Source: Bullera alba (Eukaryota; Basidiomycota; Tremellomycetes; Tremellales; Bulleraceae). From it: DNA of 64,000 bases. The translations under genes and the position numbers were made by a program. Positions 41,987 through 55,500 of this stretch are shown piece by piece. Numbering within the stretch: position 1 is the stretch's first letter; each line of letters begins with the position of its first letter. A model generated the notes under the pieces. That model made no database searches, was not told the DNA's origin, and saw only the letters and a list, made by a program, of their open reading frames with translations. The DNA lies in assembly GCA_001600095.1 (NCBI GenBank), contig BCIX01000001.1, forward strand, positions 7,341,198-7,405,197. Reading direction: 5' to 3'.

Positions 41987-44086
41987 CTACCATGGCTGAA
42001 AAGCCTGGTCCAACTCTTCCTCCCCGACGCCGCCTTGGCTCTCGTTAATATCATCATAACCACTAAAGCCCATGTCTGACCCGTCCTCCGAAAATATCCT
42101 CTCGACTTCTGCCTCCATCCTCTCCCTCTCCTCCCTCTGCGCGAGGTACATGGCATAATTGTCCCTGATTTCTTGGACAGTAGGCAATTGACCCCAGAAT
42201 GATGCACTTGACGAGGCCACGCTCTCGTCATCTATGCTGTCCAAAGAGCCAGCGAAGATCCCCGAAGATGTCGAAGAAGCCAATGAAGCCGTAGACCCAT
42301 CCATGTCAATGTCGAGAGAGGCAACCGAGCTCAGAACCGAGGAGGGGGTGGACGTTCCAGAGTCGGAGCTGATAGATCCCGCAAGACTCCCATGCGTAGA
42401 GTAAAGAACGGTCCCGGTATCCGCCGTAGGAGCGATATAGCCATTGGAAGTGGGATGTGGCGGTGCTGGTCCTGTGGGGAAGTAGTCGCCCTCCGGGATC
42501 TGAGGAAGGGTGTTCGAGGGGGAGATGAGGGGGAAGATCCAGCCGTTTGACGCGATAGCGCTCTGGGTGATGGTGGACCCCTCGGCATGGTCGACGGCCC
42601 ACCCGGCGTTGTCGGCGGTGATGACTTGCGAGTCGATTTGAGGAATGATCAAATCACCATTCGACCTCACAGAGCCTTGACCCTGTGAGGATGGAGATGA
42701 GAATGTGTCGGAACCGAGGGACGGTCTTGGGTGGTGTTTCTTGGAAATTCGTTTATCCACTCTCCTCGTCGCTTCGTCGTCGCCTCGGAAGCCAGACCCG
42801 GTCGATCCATAAGTGGTTTCGGCAAAGAAATCCATGGGGAGTGGACATTCATCGAGGCTGATCCAGCCTTCCGAGGAGTGATCGGCGTAGATGTCCCCGA
42901 GACAGGTGTAGAGGTCGAGGATGCACCGGTTGGGGAACTCGAACACCAGGACCGAGTAGATTGCGCCCTGAGCCTGAGAGCCGACACCCTTCATGACCAT
43001 TCGCAAGTCGGCCGGTAGGTTGATATCGTCCAGGCGACATGAGCTGAGTCGATCGATGACTGGTTGGACTCTCGTTTGATGTTGAGCTGCGATGCGACCA
43101 AGAAGTTCTGGAACACCCCAATACAACCTATGTGGCGTCTCCGATGTGGTATCCTCGATCTCGGACGCGGCTTCGTCGGGCGTGATATCCTCGATCTCGG
43201 GGGCGACGTCGTCGGGTGTGAGCCTGAGGGTGAGCGTGGTCATCCAGCCCCTGGTGACCAGAGGTGTGTGGGGTTGAGGAAAAAGTCGATCTAGATCGCT
43301 GAGTTGGATCCGAAGAGAGCTGTCGACTCTGTTGATATCCTCGGCCCAGATCCAGCTGTCGAGCATATTGACCTCGGCCGAGGAATCGCAGTAGTTGGCT
43401 CCAGTGTCGGTGCAGGAGGAGGAAGAGTCGATTCGGGGGGAGGTTGGACTGATCAATCGAGGGTTCCTCTGTTGTCGCTTCATCACCCGCTGGAATCGCC
43501 TACTTCGGGGCGGGTACGAGTCATACTTTGACGCTTTGACTCGGGCCACCCTGTTCTTCTCCTTCTCCTTTAAATCGTCGAGATCGAGCTCGTTGACCAG
43601 GGCTCGGATGAACAGAGGGAGGTGGGTTGCATGCTGGGGAACGGCTTGGAACGCTGTCGAAAAGTTTCGAGAGGCTCCCAGTCCGACTTGGGATACCCCC
43701 TTGGGACCGTAAGATGGGGATCGGGCGAAACCGACGTTGGACCGAGCGACTTTTTGCGCGCCCCGGACGAAATGCCCCGTTCCTCTGTGTGGAAGAGCGG
43801 TGATGAATCGCGAGGACGCCATGGTGCCGTGAGACATCATGTGACCCATTTGTGTGGTGGTGTACGCTTGGGTTCGGAGGGAGGGGTAGGTCTGGTGAAG
43901 AGCCCGGCGGAGGGTGACTTTGGCTTTGGCAAGGCGGCTCAAGTTGCGGATAGATTGGCCAAAGTGGTTGGTGTTGTTGACTGCTTTACTGGAAAGAGAG
44001 TGTCGAGCCGAGTGGACGGCCTTTTTAACAAAGGTCGTCCACGAGGACGAGGTGAACATTGGCGGCATGATGCCAATGTGAACCAA
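41987..44086 (-). CDS. Intronless 699-residue protein of unknown function
   Basis: A single open frame, exceptional here because almost every neighbour is split by introns. The N-terminus (either ATG, then VHIGIMPPMFTSSSW or starting at the later MFTSSSWTTFVKKAVHSARH) is basic, Ser/Ala-rich and acid-free for more than 100 residues, as in a mitochondrial presequence. The central part has structured-looking stretches: LPLFIRALVNELDLDDLKEK, WIWAEDINRVDSSLRIQLSD, LPADLRMVMKGVGSQAQGAI, YSVLVFEFPNRCILDLYTC. A short internal repeat reads TPDDVAPEIEDI / TPDEAASEIEDT. The C-terminal third is Ser/Thr-rich and disordered until a final helix with REERERMEAEVERIF. I recognise no domain. Confidence 0.75.
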   Translation of the reverse strand: MVHIGIMPPMFTSSSWTTFVKKAVHSARHSLSSKAVNNTNHFGQSIRNLSRLAKAKVTLRRALHQTYPSLRTQAYTTTQMGHMMSHGTMASSRFITALPHRGTGHFVRGAQKVARSNVGFARSPSYGPKGVSQVGLGASRNFSTAFQAVPQHATHLPLFIRALVNELDLDDLKEKEKNRVARVKASKYDSYPPRSRRFQRVMKRQQRNPRLISPTSPRIDSSSSCTDTGANYCDSSAEVNMLDSWIWAEDINRVDSSLRIQLSDLDRLFPQPHTPLVTRGWMTTLTLRLTPDDVAPEIEDITPDEAASEIEDTTSETPHRLYWGVPELLGRIAAQHQTRVQPVIDRLSSCRLDDINLPADLRMVMKGVGSQAQGAIYSVLVFEFPNRCILDLYTCLGDIYADHSSEGWISLDECPLPMDFFAETTYGSTGSGFRGDDEATRRVDKRISKKHHPRPSLGSDTFSSPSSQGQGSVRSNGDLIIPQIDSQVITADNAGWAVDHAEGSTITQSAIASNGWIFPLISPSNTLPQIPEGDYFPTGPAPPHPTSNGYIAPTADTGTVLYSTHGSLAGSISSDSGTSTPSSVLSSVASLDIDMDGSTASLASSTSSGIFAGSLDSIDDESVASSSASFWGQLPTVQEIRDNYAMYLAQREERERMEAEVERIFSEDGSDMGFSGYDDINESQGGVGEEELDQAFQPW

Positions 44087-44742
44087 CGTCGACGGCTAGT
44101 CGAGGTGTCGATGGTCGACGAGGTGTCTCAGTGGTGGGACCTAGACCGGTGGGCTGTACGTGAGGCTCATCGCAATTGCCTTTGTTGTTGAGGTGGATGT
44201 GAGTTGAAGGAGGAAGAGGAGACGAAGGATATATTAGTTGCAGTTGAGTGGGTGGCGACACTTCGGCACGGGCCACACACGCGCATCACCGGCGGATCAT
44301 AAAAGTGGAGGGCTTCAGGGTCCACTCGGCACAGCGGCGCTCAGACCGCCACCCAACTCTAGAGCCTAATACTCCTCGTCTGGGCCTGAGGACCCGAGGG
44401 GAGATGGGGCCGTGAGGAGCATATGAACGTGAGGGGACATCACTGAGGGCGTGCTTGGAGCACACTGCATGCGACGAGCTTCGAACGGATAAAGTACAAC
44501 GCTGATGACTATCTACGGGGAGCTGTGGAATCGTGTATACGATGGGGAGGCAAGATAAACACGCTGGAGATCATGAGCACGGGGCCACTGGGCATATTGT
44601 CTTTGCTTGAATACCTGCATGATGCTCATGTCGCTACTTCTTACCGCTCTCCTCTGATGCACAGTGTATCTAATCTGGGGTATACCTGTACACTAAAGCT
44701 CGCCTCGATCTCCGAGCCTCTCCAATGCGACTTGTACAACGC
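44087..44742. other. Intergenic region
   Basis: 656 bp between two minus-strand genes: the upstream region of the 699-residue protein and the 3' flank of the aspartic protease. AT-richer toward the protease; nothing coding supported. Confidence 0.5.
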
Positions 44743-46380
<1,638 letters not shown>

Positions 46381-46790
46381 TGTGTAGATGTGGATGTGGT
46401 GTAAGGATAGGGGGTAGAAGGGTTGATGAAGGAGAGGATGTAGAACGGTGAGACTTGTATGGATTGGCTGGTCCGTATGGTATGATTCCACCCATCCAAG
46501 ACCTGTCACCCCTTTCAGCCGGTACGGTCGTTGCCGCATGTGGATATTACTAAATGGGGTAGTTTCTTACGTCACTTTGCCACCCGGCGACCCCCGCCAC
46601 CATCCTACGTCACCCCGATCCGGTGCGCAGCAACCACCAATGCAAGTGCAGTTGACATGAGTTGAGCTGCATCCGGTCACGATGGCAGCTATTATACTTG
46701 AAGAGGGGTGTTTGTAATTGACTGTCTATGCTACACTGATGACCCAATGGGCCGGGTCACGATGACATGCTTTTCTCAACTGCCTTCCGC
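46381..46790. promoter_or_regulatory. Intergenic region, PEP4-like promoter side
   Basis: 410 bp upstream of the aspartic protease and downstream of RNR2 (both minus). No distinct motif recognised beyond an AT-rich patch near 46690-46740. Confidence 0.4.
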
Positions 46791-48600
46791 CTAGAAATCC
46801 GCGTCCGTCCTGAATATCCGCCTGGACGAGCTCTCGCGATAGTCCCCGTGATCACCCTCTCGTATTGATCCGCCGGGGACAGTCGTGCGAGAGACATTAG
46901 CCTTTTGATACGAGGACACTCTTGATTCGAAAAAGTCTGACTCAATGTCAGCTATGTTTTCCGTACTGAGACAGGATGTTTCACTCACTCGCTTTGCCTT
47001 GAAGGGAAATCAGTTCCATCCAGTCGAAAGGGTTCTTCGCATTGTACAGCTTCGGACAGCCTACCTCCAGGTTAGCAAACCACAACCCATACCAAGCTTG
47101 TACTCACCGAGAGCCTCGACTAATCGGTCGGCGACAAACTCGATGTACTGACACATCAACTGAGACAGCCGTCAGCAAAGTGGGTGTCGGCATTCCGGCA
47201 GACTCACAGTAGCGTTTATGCCGATCAGAGCACAGGGTAGAGCCTCTGTGAGAAACTCCTTCTCGATGACCACGGCTTCGGCAATGATATCGTGTACCTC
47301 TTCCGTCGTACATTGATGCCGTAGGTGTTGGTACAACTGCAAGAGGTCAGTACTGCCCTGGTGCGCTGCAAGAACGACTGACTAAACATGCAAAGTCCTA
47401 GTCACAAAGTCAGTCAAGCTCGACAGATACATCTGACCACTCACCGTATGCGTTCCCTCGTCCCTGCTGATCAACTCATTGGAGAAAGTCAGGCCGGGCA
47501 TGAGACCCCTCTTCTTCAACCAGAAGATGGCGGCAAAGGAGCCAGAGAAGAAGATTCCCTCGACGCAAGCGAAAGCAACCAGTCTCACGCGAAAGGGCTG
47601 CGGGCGTCAACTTGGGTATTTGCCTCGGCAAACCGACAGACTCACTAGCTCTGGGGTAATGTACTTCAAGGCCCAGTCGGCTTTCTTCTGGATACAGGGG
47701 ACTAGGATGGATGAGCACGGGGCTAGACCTTGCCGGTGGGATACCCACTATTCTCCATCCCCTTGAACAGGTAATCCTTCTCCTCTGAATCTCTCACATA
47801 CGTCTCGATCAAAAGACTATAAGTCTCCGAATGCACCTGCTCCATCATCGACTGGAATGCGTAAAACGCTCTTGCCTCGGCGATCTGGACATCCATCGAG
47901 AATTGGGAGACGATATTCTCTGCCAAATCATCAGTACAGTTACCGAAGTACCGCTCGGACCACTCACCTCCGACTATACCGTCTGACGCGGCGAAGAAGG
48001 CGAGTATACCTATAACCATCAGAACGATCTCGAGCATTGCAGCCGGGTGGACTCACGGAGGATGAAGAATCGCTCGTTTTCAGTCAACTTGTCCTGCCAA
48101 TCGTGCATGTCGTGCCCGAGATCGAGTTCCTCTGCTGTCCAAAAACTCGCTTGAGAGGCTTTATAAGCCTGCCATATCTCCCTGTACTTGATTGGGAACA
48201 AGACGAATCGGTCGTTCGACTCTCTCAACAGGTCTTCATCCTCCTCCTCTGGGAATCGCTTTCTCGCAACCTCGCTCCCGGTCTCGCACGCTCCGTCCTT
48301 TTCCTTCTTCTGCTCGCCGTCGGGCAGCGCACGCGGTCTATAGGAGGATGAAGCATACTTCTCATCGGAAAGTATCTCCATCGTGCCCATCCCTCGCTCG
48401 AGGTCGGTCGAAGCGTCGTAAATTGGGCGTATCTTGTCTATCCGGCGAATATCGCCCAAATCGTCGACACTAGTCGCCCGCGAGCATATGCTCGACGATG
48501 GGGATGGTGTCCGTGTCCTAAGCGTCTTTGTATATGGGTTCAACGCTGCGGCAGACGTAGAGGCATAGTGCAGATGAGGTGATTGGACCGCCGCTGTCAT
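46791..48600 (-). CDS. RNR2: Ribonucleoside-diphosphate reductase small subunit (R2)
   Basis: Provides the di-iron tyrosyl radical for dNTP synthesis with the large subunit. The N-terminal extension (about 120 residues, Ser/Arg then acidic) precedes [19 protein letters not shown] and [16 protein letters not shown] (iron-ligand Asp/Glu region). Exons continue [30 protein letters not shown] and [20 protein letters not shown] (Glu-x-x-His ligands), [49 protein letters not shown] and DEGTHT (last Glu/His ligands). The C-terminus, IFRTDADF, is the canonical tail peptide that docks on R1. About eight short introns, all in frame. It is divergent from mitochondrial IF-2. The Thr in DEGTHT replaces the more usual Leu or Met. 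Confidence 0.95.
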
Positions 48601-49015
48601 GAGTGAGGGCTCGGTTCGATGGATGCTGTAGGTCGGCGCGTTGGTAGTCGGGTTCGCGGTGTGTACTGTCTGTTGTTCGAGGACGAATGAGAAGGGCTAT
48701 ACGCTATAGCCTCCAGCTTGAGTTGAAAGTAGTGCTGATCGTCGGCTCGATATCTGTTGTCACCGTCATAACCTTTCAGAAAATACTTTGAGCGGCATCT
48801 TCGATCGCACCGGACCGACCTCCACCTCTTGTTGCCACTTGCGGAGCGACGGAATCAAAAATTGCCACCCTTGCCGCAGCGGAGACATCCTACATCTCCG
48901 CTCCGCCAGGTCGTGTCCGACTTTTCCAGCGTTGCCATCTTGGACTTTTGGCTCGAGGTTGGCTCGAAGGGGTACAAGTATCCCGCATCGAACACTCCCT
49001 GCGACCATCGACACC
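48601..49015. promoter_or_regulatory. Divergent promoter, RNR2/IFM1
   Basis: 415 bp between the RNR2 start (minus) and mitochondrial IF-2 start (plus). The IF-2 frame is open upstream to 48788 but Met at 49016 begins the presequence-like segment. I did not see a clear MluI cell-cycle box. Confidence 0.4.
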
Positions 49016-52000
49016 ATGTCCGGGATCACGGGTTGCCGCTGCTGCTCATCTCTGTCGAGAGTGAGCAGAGTTCGGCTAAATCACGATCGAACGCCGACTT
49101 CGACACTCGCCTCATCGATCACTCTGCAAAAACGGGGTGCAGCTACGAAACCCCTGCCCAAGCGGGACTGGTCGATACCCGAGCCCTCCTCATCTTCGAA
49201 CCCTGCACCAAGTCAATCCAATTCTGCAAGACCTTTGGCGGGATTCCGGCCTCAATCCCGAGATTGGAGCAGGCCTCAGTCCTTCGGTGCTGGGGACGCT
49301 GGGTCTTCAGCACAAGGTGGCTTTGGAGGTGGCAGCGGAGGCGGTGGGAACCTCCGAGATAATGGAAATAGAGGTGGATCATGGGGTGCAAGGTCGGGTG
49401 GTGGACAGGGGCAGTCCCGTCCAAATGGATTCAGGCAAGGCAATTCCAACAGACAAGGCCAAGGCAACTTTGGCTCTGAACCCTTTGATGTTCCAAAGCC
49501 AGGCGGGTTTGGCCTCGCCAAGCCGGGTCAGCAGAACAGGGGAGGAAATGGGTCCCAGGGGCAAGATCGGTTCGGAGCCAGAGCTGCAGGTGGCGCCTTT
49601 AGCGACTTTATCCCGCAGAACAACGCGAACCAAGGCTTCAATCGGTTCGACAGATCTACCTCTGATCAAGGCTTCAATCGTTTCGACAGATCTGCCTCTG
49701 GTCAAGGTTTCAATCGGCCACAATACGGTCAACAGCAGAATGCTGGCCGTTTCGACGCTCCCAATCGAGCTCCGTTCAGATCCGCAGAGTTTGTCCCCGA
49801 CATGTCATTTCGAGCCGGCGGCGATTCCGATCTAGAAGGGAACAGTCGGGCGGCGCAGAAACGACGGGAGAAGAAAATGTCCAGATGGGCTCGTGAAGTG
49901 GAGGAAGGCGAGGAAGATGAGATTGTCAGAGGTCGAGGTGCCAAGAAGACTGGAAGCATGAGCAAGGCTGCGCTGGCGTACGAGATGGGCGGACGGAAAC
50001 GATTGCCCGGAGAAGTCGCGGCGATGCCGCAAAAGGTGAAAGAGCGAAAGGTCGTCATCCCGTCCATGGTGTCTGTCAGTCATTTGGCGGGTATCTTCGA
50101 GGTCAAATTGTGTGAGTCGAGTCCATCACCCGCTGTGAGATCGACTAATTCCTTGTAGTTAGGCTACAGGCTACGATGGCGAGGATGGGAATGGAGGAGG
50201 ATGCCCGGAGGCCAGACTTTGTTCTGAACGGAGAGCAAGCCGTGGACTTGGCCTTGGAGTTTAATTTGAATCCTATCATTGACGATGACGCTGGGTTTGA
50301 CATCCACCCAATGTGAGTCATCCTATGCGCCATCACATATAGGATTGACACACGCTTTAGGCCCGACCCTGAGGGTGTTGAGCTACCGCTCCGACCGCCC
50401 GTGGTCACGATCATGGGACACGTCGATCACGGCAAGACGACACTTCTCGACTCGCTTCGAGATGCCTCCGTGGCCGAGGGCGAGGCGGGTGGAATCACTC
50501 AACATATCGGAGCGTTCTCGGTCCCCCTGTCGAAACTGGTCAAATCAGACAATGTCGATACCGGAGCGTCGATCACTTTCCTCGACACACCGGGCCACGC
50601 TGCCTTTACCGGGATGAGAGCCAGAGGCGCCTCTGTGACGGACATCGTGGTCCTCGTCGTCGCGGCGGACGACGGTGTGATGCCACAGACGAGAGAGGTG
50701 CTGAAGCTGGTGGAGGATGAGGGTGATAATGTAGGCATGGTCGTCGCCATCAACAAGATTGACAAGCCGGGAGTCGATGTGGTGAGCAAAGATCACGACT
50801 GAGCACTGCCTGTACACTGCTGACCGCTGGATTTAGGAACAAGTAAAGGCTGCACTTGGCGCCGAGGGCATCTACTTGGAAGAGGATGGAGGCGATGTGC
50901 AAAGCGTCCGCGTCTCCGGACTGTCGAAGATCGGACTTGACAACTTGGTCGAGACACTCTCGACTCTTGCCGAATTGCGAGAGCTGCGCGCTAGGACAGA
51001 GGGCCAGGCCGAGGGTTGGATCCTAGAGTCCAACGTGGACAAGGGCCACGGAAGAGTCGCCACCGTCCTCGTCACGCGCGGTACGCTCCGAGTCGGGGCT
51101 TGCATTGTCGCTGGAACGACTTGGTGCCGAGTCCGAACCATGCACGACGACAAGGGAGGCGACGTCAGGGCCGCGACGCCCGGAACGCCCGTCGTCGTCA
51201 CTGGGTGGAAGGACCTGCCCGACGCCGGGGAACAACTGCTCGAATCGACAGAGGGAGAGGCCAATGCCAGAAAGGCCGTGCGCAATAGGGTCAAAGAGAG
51301 GGAAAGGATGAAAATGCTCGGCGATGTCGATGTCATCAATGTCAAACGACGGATCGACCGGCTCAAGCTCGAAGAAGAGGACGAGGCTAGAGAGCTCGTC
51401 AAGGCCCAAGGGGGTAATTGGTTCCAAACAAGACTGGACATGGCGCGTAAAGAAGCTACAGAGGCCAAATTGTCAGAGGTCAAGGAACTCCGATTGATCA
51501 TCAAGGGCGATGTGAGCGGCACCGTCGAGGCCGTTGAGGGCTCCTTGGTCGGCATTGGGAATAAAGAGGCCAAAGTCAGGATCATCTCGAGTGACGTCGG
51601 TGATCTCACAGAGTCTGATGTTTCCCTGGCAGAGGCAGCTGGAGGTGAGTGGTCGGCGACTATGCTTCATGGAATCCGACTGATACATTGTAGCCCTTAT
51701 CATTGGATTCAATGTCGACGCCCCGAGACCGATCAGGACATTCGCCAAAGAGCTCAATGTCGATTTCCACCTGGAGACCGTCATCTACCGATTGATCGAG
51801 ACTGTTCGTCAGAAGACGGCCGCACTGCTCCCGCCCAAGATTGAATACCGCGTCATTGGCGAGGCCAACGTCTTGCAGGTGTTTGAAGTCACAAAGGGCA
51901 AGACCAAGGTCAGCGTCGCTGGGTGCAGGGTGTCCAATGGTAATATCACCCGGACCGACAAGGTCAGAGTTCTCAGAGGGCCAGAAAGGACGCCCGTGTT

Positions 52001-52229
52001 CGAGGGTGAGTCCACATGGAATTGACAAATTTGACAGTGGTCAAATATATGAAACACCTCGCTGACGCTCGGGCCAGGCTCGATCGACACCCTCAAACAC
52101 CTCAAAAAGGACGTGCCGACCGTCAGAAAGGGCACAGAGTGCGGTATCTCGTTCGAAGGTTTCGACGACATTCGTGCCGACGACCAAATCACCACGTTCT
52201 CGACCCACGAGATCCCGCGGGAGCTATAG
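49016..52229 (+). CDS. IFM1: Mitochondrial translation initiation factor IF-2
   Basis: GTPase placing initiator tRNA on the mitochondrial ribosome. The presequence-like N-terminus ([20 protein letters not shown]) is followed by an extraordinary ~250-residue Gly/Asn/Gln/Arg-rich region with tandem QGFNRFDRS repeats, then a conserved basic part ([19 protein letters not shown]) and the IF2-N-like stretch [20 protein letters not shown]. The G domain has [20 protein letters not shown] (G1), [10 protein letters not shown] (G2), [18 protein letters not shown] (G3), INKIDKP (G4) and [12 protein letters not shown] (G5). Domain II reads [20 protein letters not shown]; domains III/IV include [38 protein letters not shown] and [17 protein letters not shown]. 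It ends [22 protein letters not shown]. Five or six short introns. Confidence 0.95.
49631..49717. repeat. 36-bp tandem repeat in the IF-2 coding region
   Basis: Two nearly perfect 36-bp units (49631-49666, 49667-49702) and a partial third (to 49717) encode [29 protein letters not shown]. The unit is a multiple of three, so copy-number change would keep the frame. Confidence 0.9.
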
Positions 52230-52565
52230 GCGGGTGCCAGCGCGGCAGACTCGCTGGAAACCATCCATCGTTCATCCTCTTGTTATCCAGAGAGATTCCA
52301 GGACGCAAGCGGTTACTCTGGCCAAGTCCAGGGGCCTTGATACTCCGGATCACGAGGCAAGCCCTAGATATGTATACTGGCCGACCCATCTCTCATCATT
52401 TCGCATAGATCATGCATGTACCCATACAGTACAACTTGAAAGTTCATCCTCCGGATCCATCCTCGATTCCACTTCGCCTTGGGACGTGTCACCTCAGCCC
52501 GTATCTGTCATCCTTCTGGCAGCGCTGTGGCGTGCATTGACACTCTGGGTCCAGCTCTCCTGGGC
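52230..52565. other. Convergent intergenic region
   Basis: 336 bp between the 3' ends of mitochondrial IF-2 and urease. No feature recognised. Confidence 0.5.
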
Positions 52566-55500
52566 CTAGTAGATAAAGTGCCTCTTGGTCAAAGGGAGTT
52601 TTGTTGCTGGCTCCGCGTCGCAGAGCACGCCATCGGCTTTGACCTCGTACGTCTCTGGATCAACTACAGCTGGTTTCAGCTGTGCGCTCAGCCGCCCCCG
52701 TCGCCCATTTCGCGTACTCACCGCTCATCTTTGGCATAGAGTCATTATGCTTCATGTCCCCCTTTCCAATCTTTCTCGTATTCCTCACCGGCTCTGTCCT
52801 CTTCTTCAAGCCATACTTCTCTTTGATGCCCAACTCAACAGAGATCTGACTGACCCACACTACGGAATTGAGGGCCGCAGCGGCGGGTTCGGCACCCCAC
52901 ATCCTGCGCCCTATGATCGGCTGCACGGTGGGTATAGATCCATTCGCGTCGCCCATCTACCCCGATTGATCAGCACGGCTCATGTGTACCCCCTGTGCGA
53001 CGCTCTGCGAGGGGAGCGTGGGCGGGGTGAGGAGGTGGGAACGTACCTGTGCCCAAGCGATAACCCCTCCTTTCAACACCATCTCCGGTTTGGCGCCAAA
53101 GTTTTCCGGTTTCCAAATGACCAAATCGGCCAAACACCCGACTGCAACTTGGCCAACCAGATGCGACATTCCATGACAGATTGCCCTACGTTCCATCCAT
53201 ATAAGCCTCAGTTCGCCCTCATCGCTTGCTGAACCCCTTGGACTCACGGGTTGATCGTATACTTTGCGATATACCTCTTGACCCTATTATTATCCCTCAT
53301 CTCGCCGTCGCCATCAAGGCTTCCCCGCATTTCACGCATCTTGGCCGCCGTGCGCCATGTTCTGGCGACCACCTCTCCAATTCGACCCATCGCCTGTGAA
53401 TCGGATGAAATCATCGAAATGGCCCCAGTGTCCTGGAGGACGTCTTCCGCAGCGACGGTCTCTGCGCGGATACGCGAGTCTGCAAAGGCGATATCCTCCG
53501 GGATCGACTTGTCCAGGTGATGACACACCATGAGCATCTACCAGGTCACCAGTCATCAGTCAACGGTGTTGCTTGAGCGGAGGGGGACTCACATCGAGAT
53601 GCTCGTCGAGGGTGTTGAGGGCGTATGGTCTCGTCGGGTTGGTCGAGCTTGGCAACACGTTGGGATGTTCGACGACCACGATGATATCTGGCGCGTGACC
53701 CCCGCCGGCGCCTTCGGTATGGTAGGTGTGGATAGTCCGACCTTTGAAGGCTGCCATCGTGCTTTCCACATATCCACTCTCGTTGAGTGTGTCCGTGTGG
53801 ATGTTCACCTAGAGCCTTTATTTCAGCATGAGATCCCAGACCACGTTGAAGGCAAGTCTGACCTGCACGTCGTACTCGTCGCCGACGGTGAGCGACCGAT
53901 CGATGACTTCAGGGGTCGACCCCCAGTCCTCGTGGATCTTCAAGCCCATCGCGCCCGCTTTGACCACGTCCCTGATTGCCTTTTCACCCGAGTCGTTGCC
54001 TTTACCCGTGAAACCAAAGTTGAGCGGGATGCCATCCGTCGCCGCCATCATATTGTGCATGTAGAACTCGGACGAGGTGCATGTTGTCGCTTTCGTTCCG
54101 TCCGCAGGGCCGGTGCCTCCGCCGACCACGGTGGTGATTCCAGTCGCGAGTGCCTGCCAGTCAGGAAAATTAGTCCTGCTGTGGGGTGTAGGTTATTGAG
54201 GTGACAGACCTCTTCCCAGATTTGGGTGCAGATGTAATGAACGTGAACGTCCAGCGCTCCCGCCGTCACGATCAACTTTTCCCCTGCAATGGTCTGCTTC
54301 AAAGTCAGCCGCGTACTGCAGCCCGAGCAGAGCACGACCCACCTCGGTACTGGAACCAAAGACCATACCCTCCGTGACGCCATCCATCACGTCTGGATTA
54401 CCCGCTTTGCCAATCCCAACAATCTTGCCCCCCTTGATCCCTATGTCCGCCTAGACATGCCATCAGCCCGGACCCGCTGAGATAGATCCTGTCGTTGGGT
54501 GACTCACCTTGTAGATGCCAGTCCAATCGATGATCAAGGCGTTGGTGATGACAAGATCGAGCACCTCGTCGTTTGACCGATTCGAAGCTTGACCCGCGCC
54601 GTCTCTGAGCACTTTGCCTTCGGGCGTATCTCAGCTTACGGAGCCAAGTCCTTCCATGAGTTCCGGGTCAACTTACCGCCGCCAAACTTGCACTCGTCGC
54701 CGTAGACCGTGTAATCCTTTTCCACCTCGACCCAGAGGTTGGTGTCCCCAAGCTTGACCTTGTCGCCGGTCGTGGGACCGAACATTGAGGCGTACTACAC
54801 CAGTCAGCGCTCTCCAATGCCACCTTACGTAGGATGATGCCACTCACGACCTCTCTGTCCATTTCCGGTACTTGAGCCTCTTCGACCTTGTCCTGATCGA
54901 CATGACCAAATTGTCGCTCCTGTACAATCGCCTTGATCCCCGCTCGTTTCTCCTCGGTGACCTCCCCCACGGCTAGGCCCGAACCGCCAGACAAGAGCTT
55001 CTTGCCGCCAATCTCGACAATGGAGACCGTCTTCATCTCGCCAGGCTCGAACCTGACGGCAGTGCCGGCCGGTATGTCCAGGTGCGTGCCGTACGACAGA
55101 GCCCGGTCAAAGATCAACGAAGGGTTCGTCTCCAGGAAGGGATAGTGCGAGCCGACCTGAATTGGGTCGTAAGTCTCGTCCTGGCAAGCAAATGGGGATA
55201 GGGGGCTAGTCGAGCGGATAGCGAGAAGCTAAGGGATGATGCCGCGAATAAACCCAAGCGTTTGCTCACCTGAATAGGACGATCCCCCTGATTCTTGACC
55301 TTGAGACGCCATCGCTTCCTGCCCTCGTTCAACCGTATCTTCTTCTTGAGGCAGACTACCGCTCCCGCTCTTGACTCGTTGGTCTGCTGTCGAATTGGGA
55401 ACTGGGATTCGGGGGGTATGGGAAGGAACGACCCATACAGCGCGTTTTCCACTGCGTCTCGGGGTCAGACTCGTCGATCCACCTTGTCAATCCGGCATTT

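Noticed and set aside
49137..49835. 232-codon plus-strand frame inside the IF-2 gene
   Set aside because: Off-frame shadow of the low-complexity Gly/Asn-rich IF-2 region; the IF-2 frame carries the conserved sequence.
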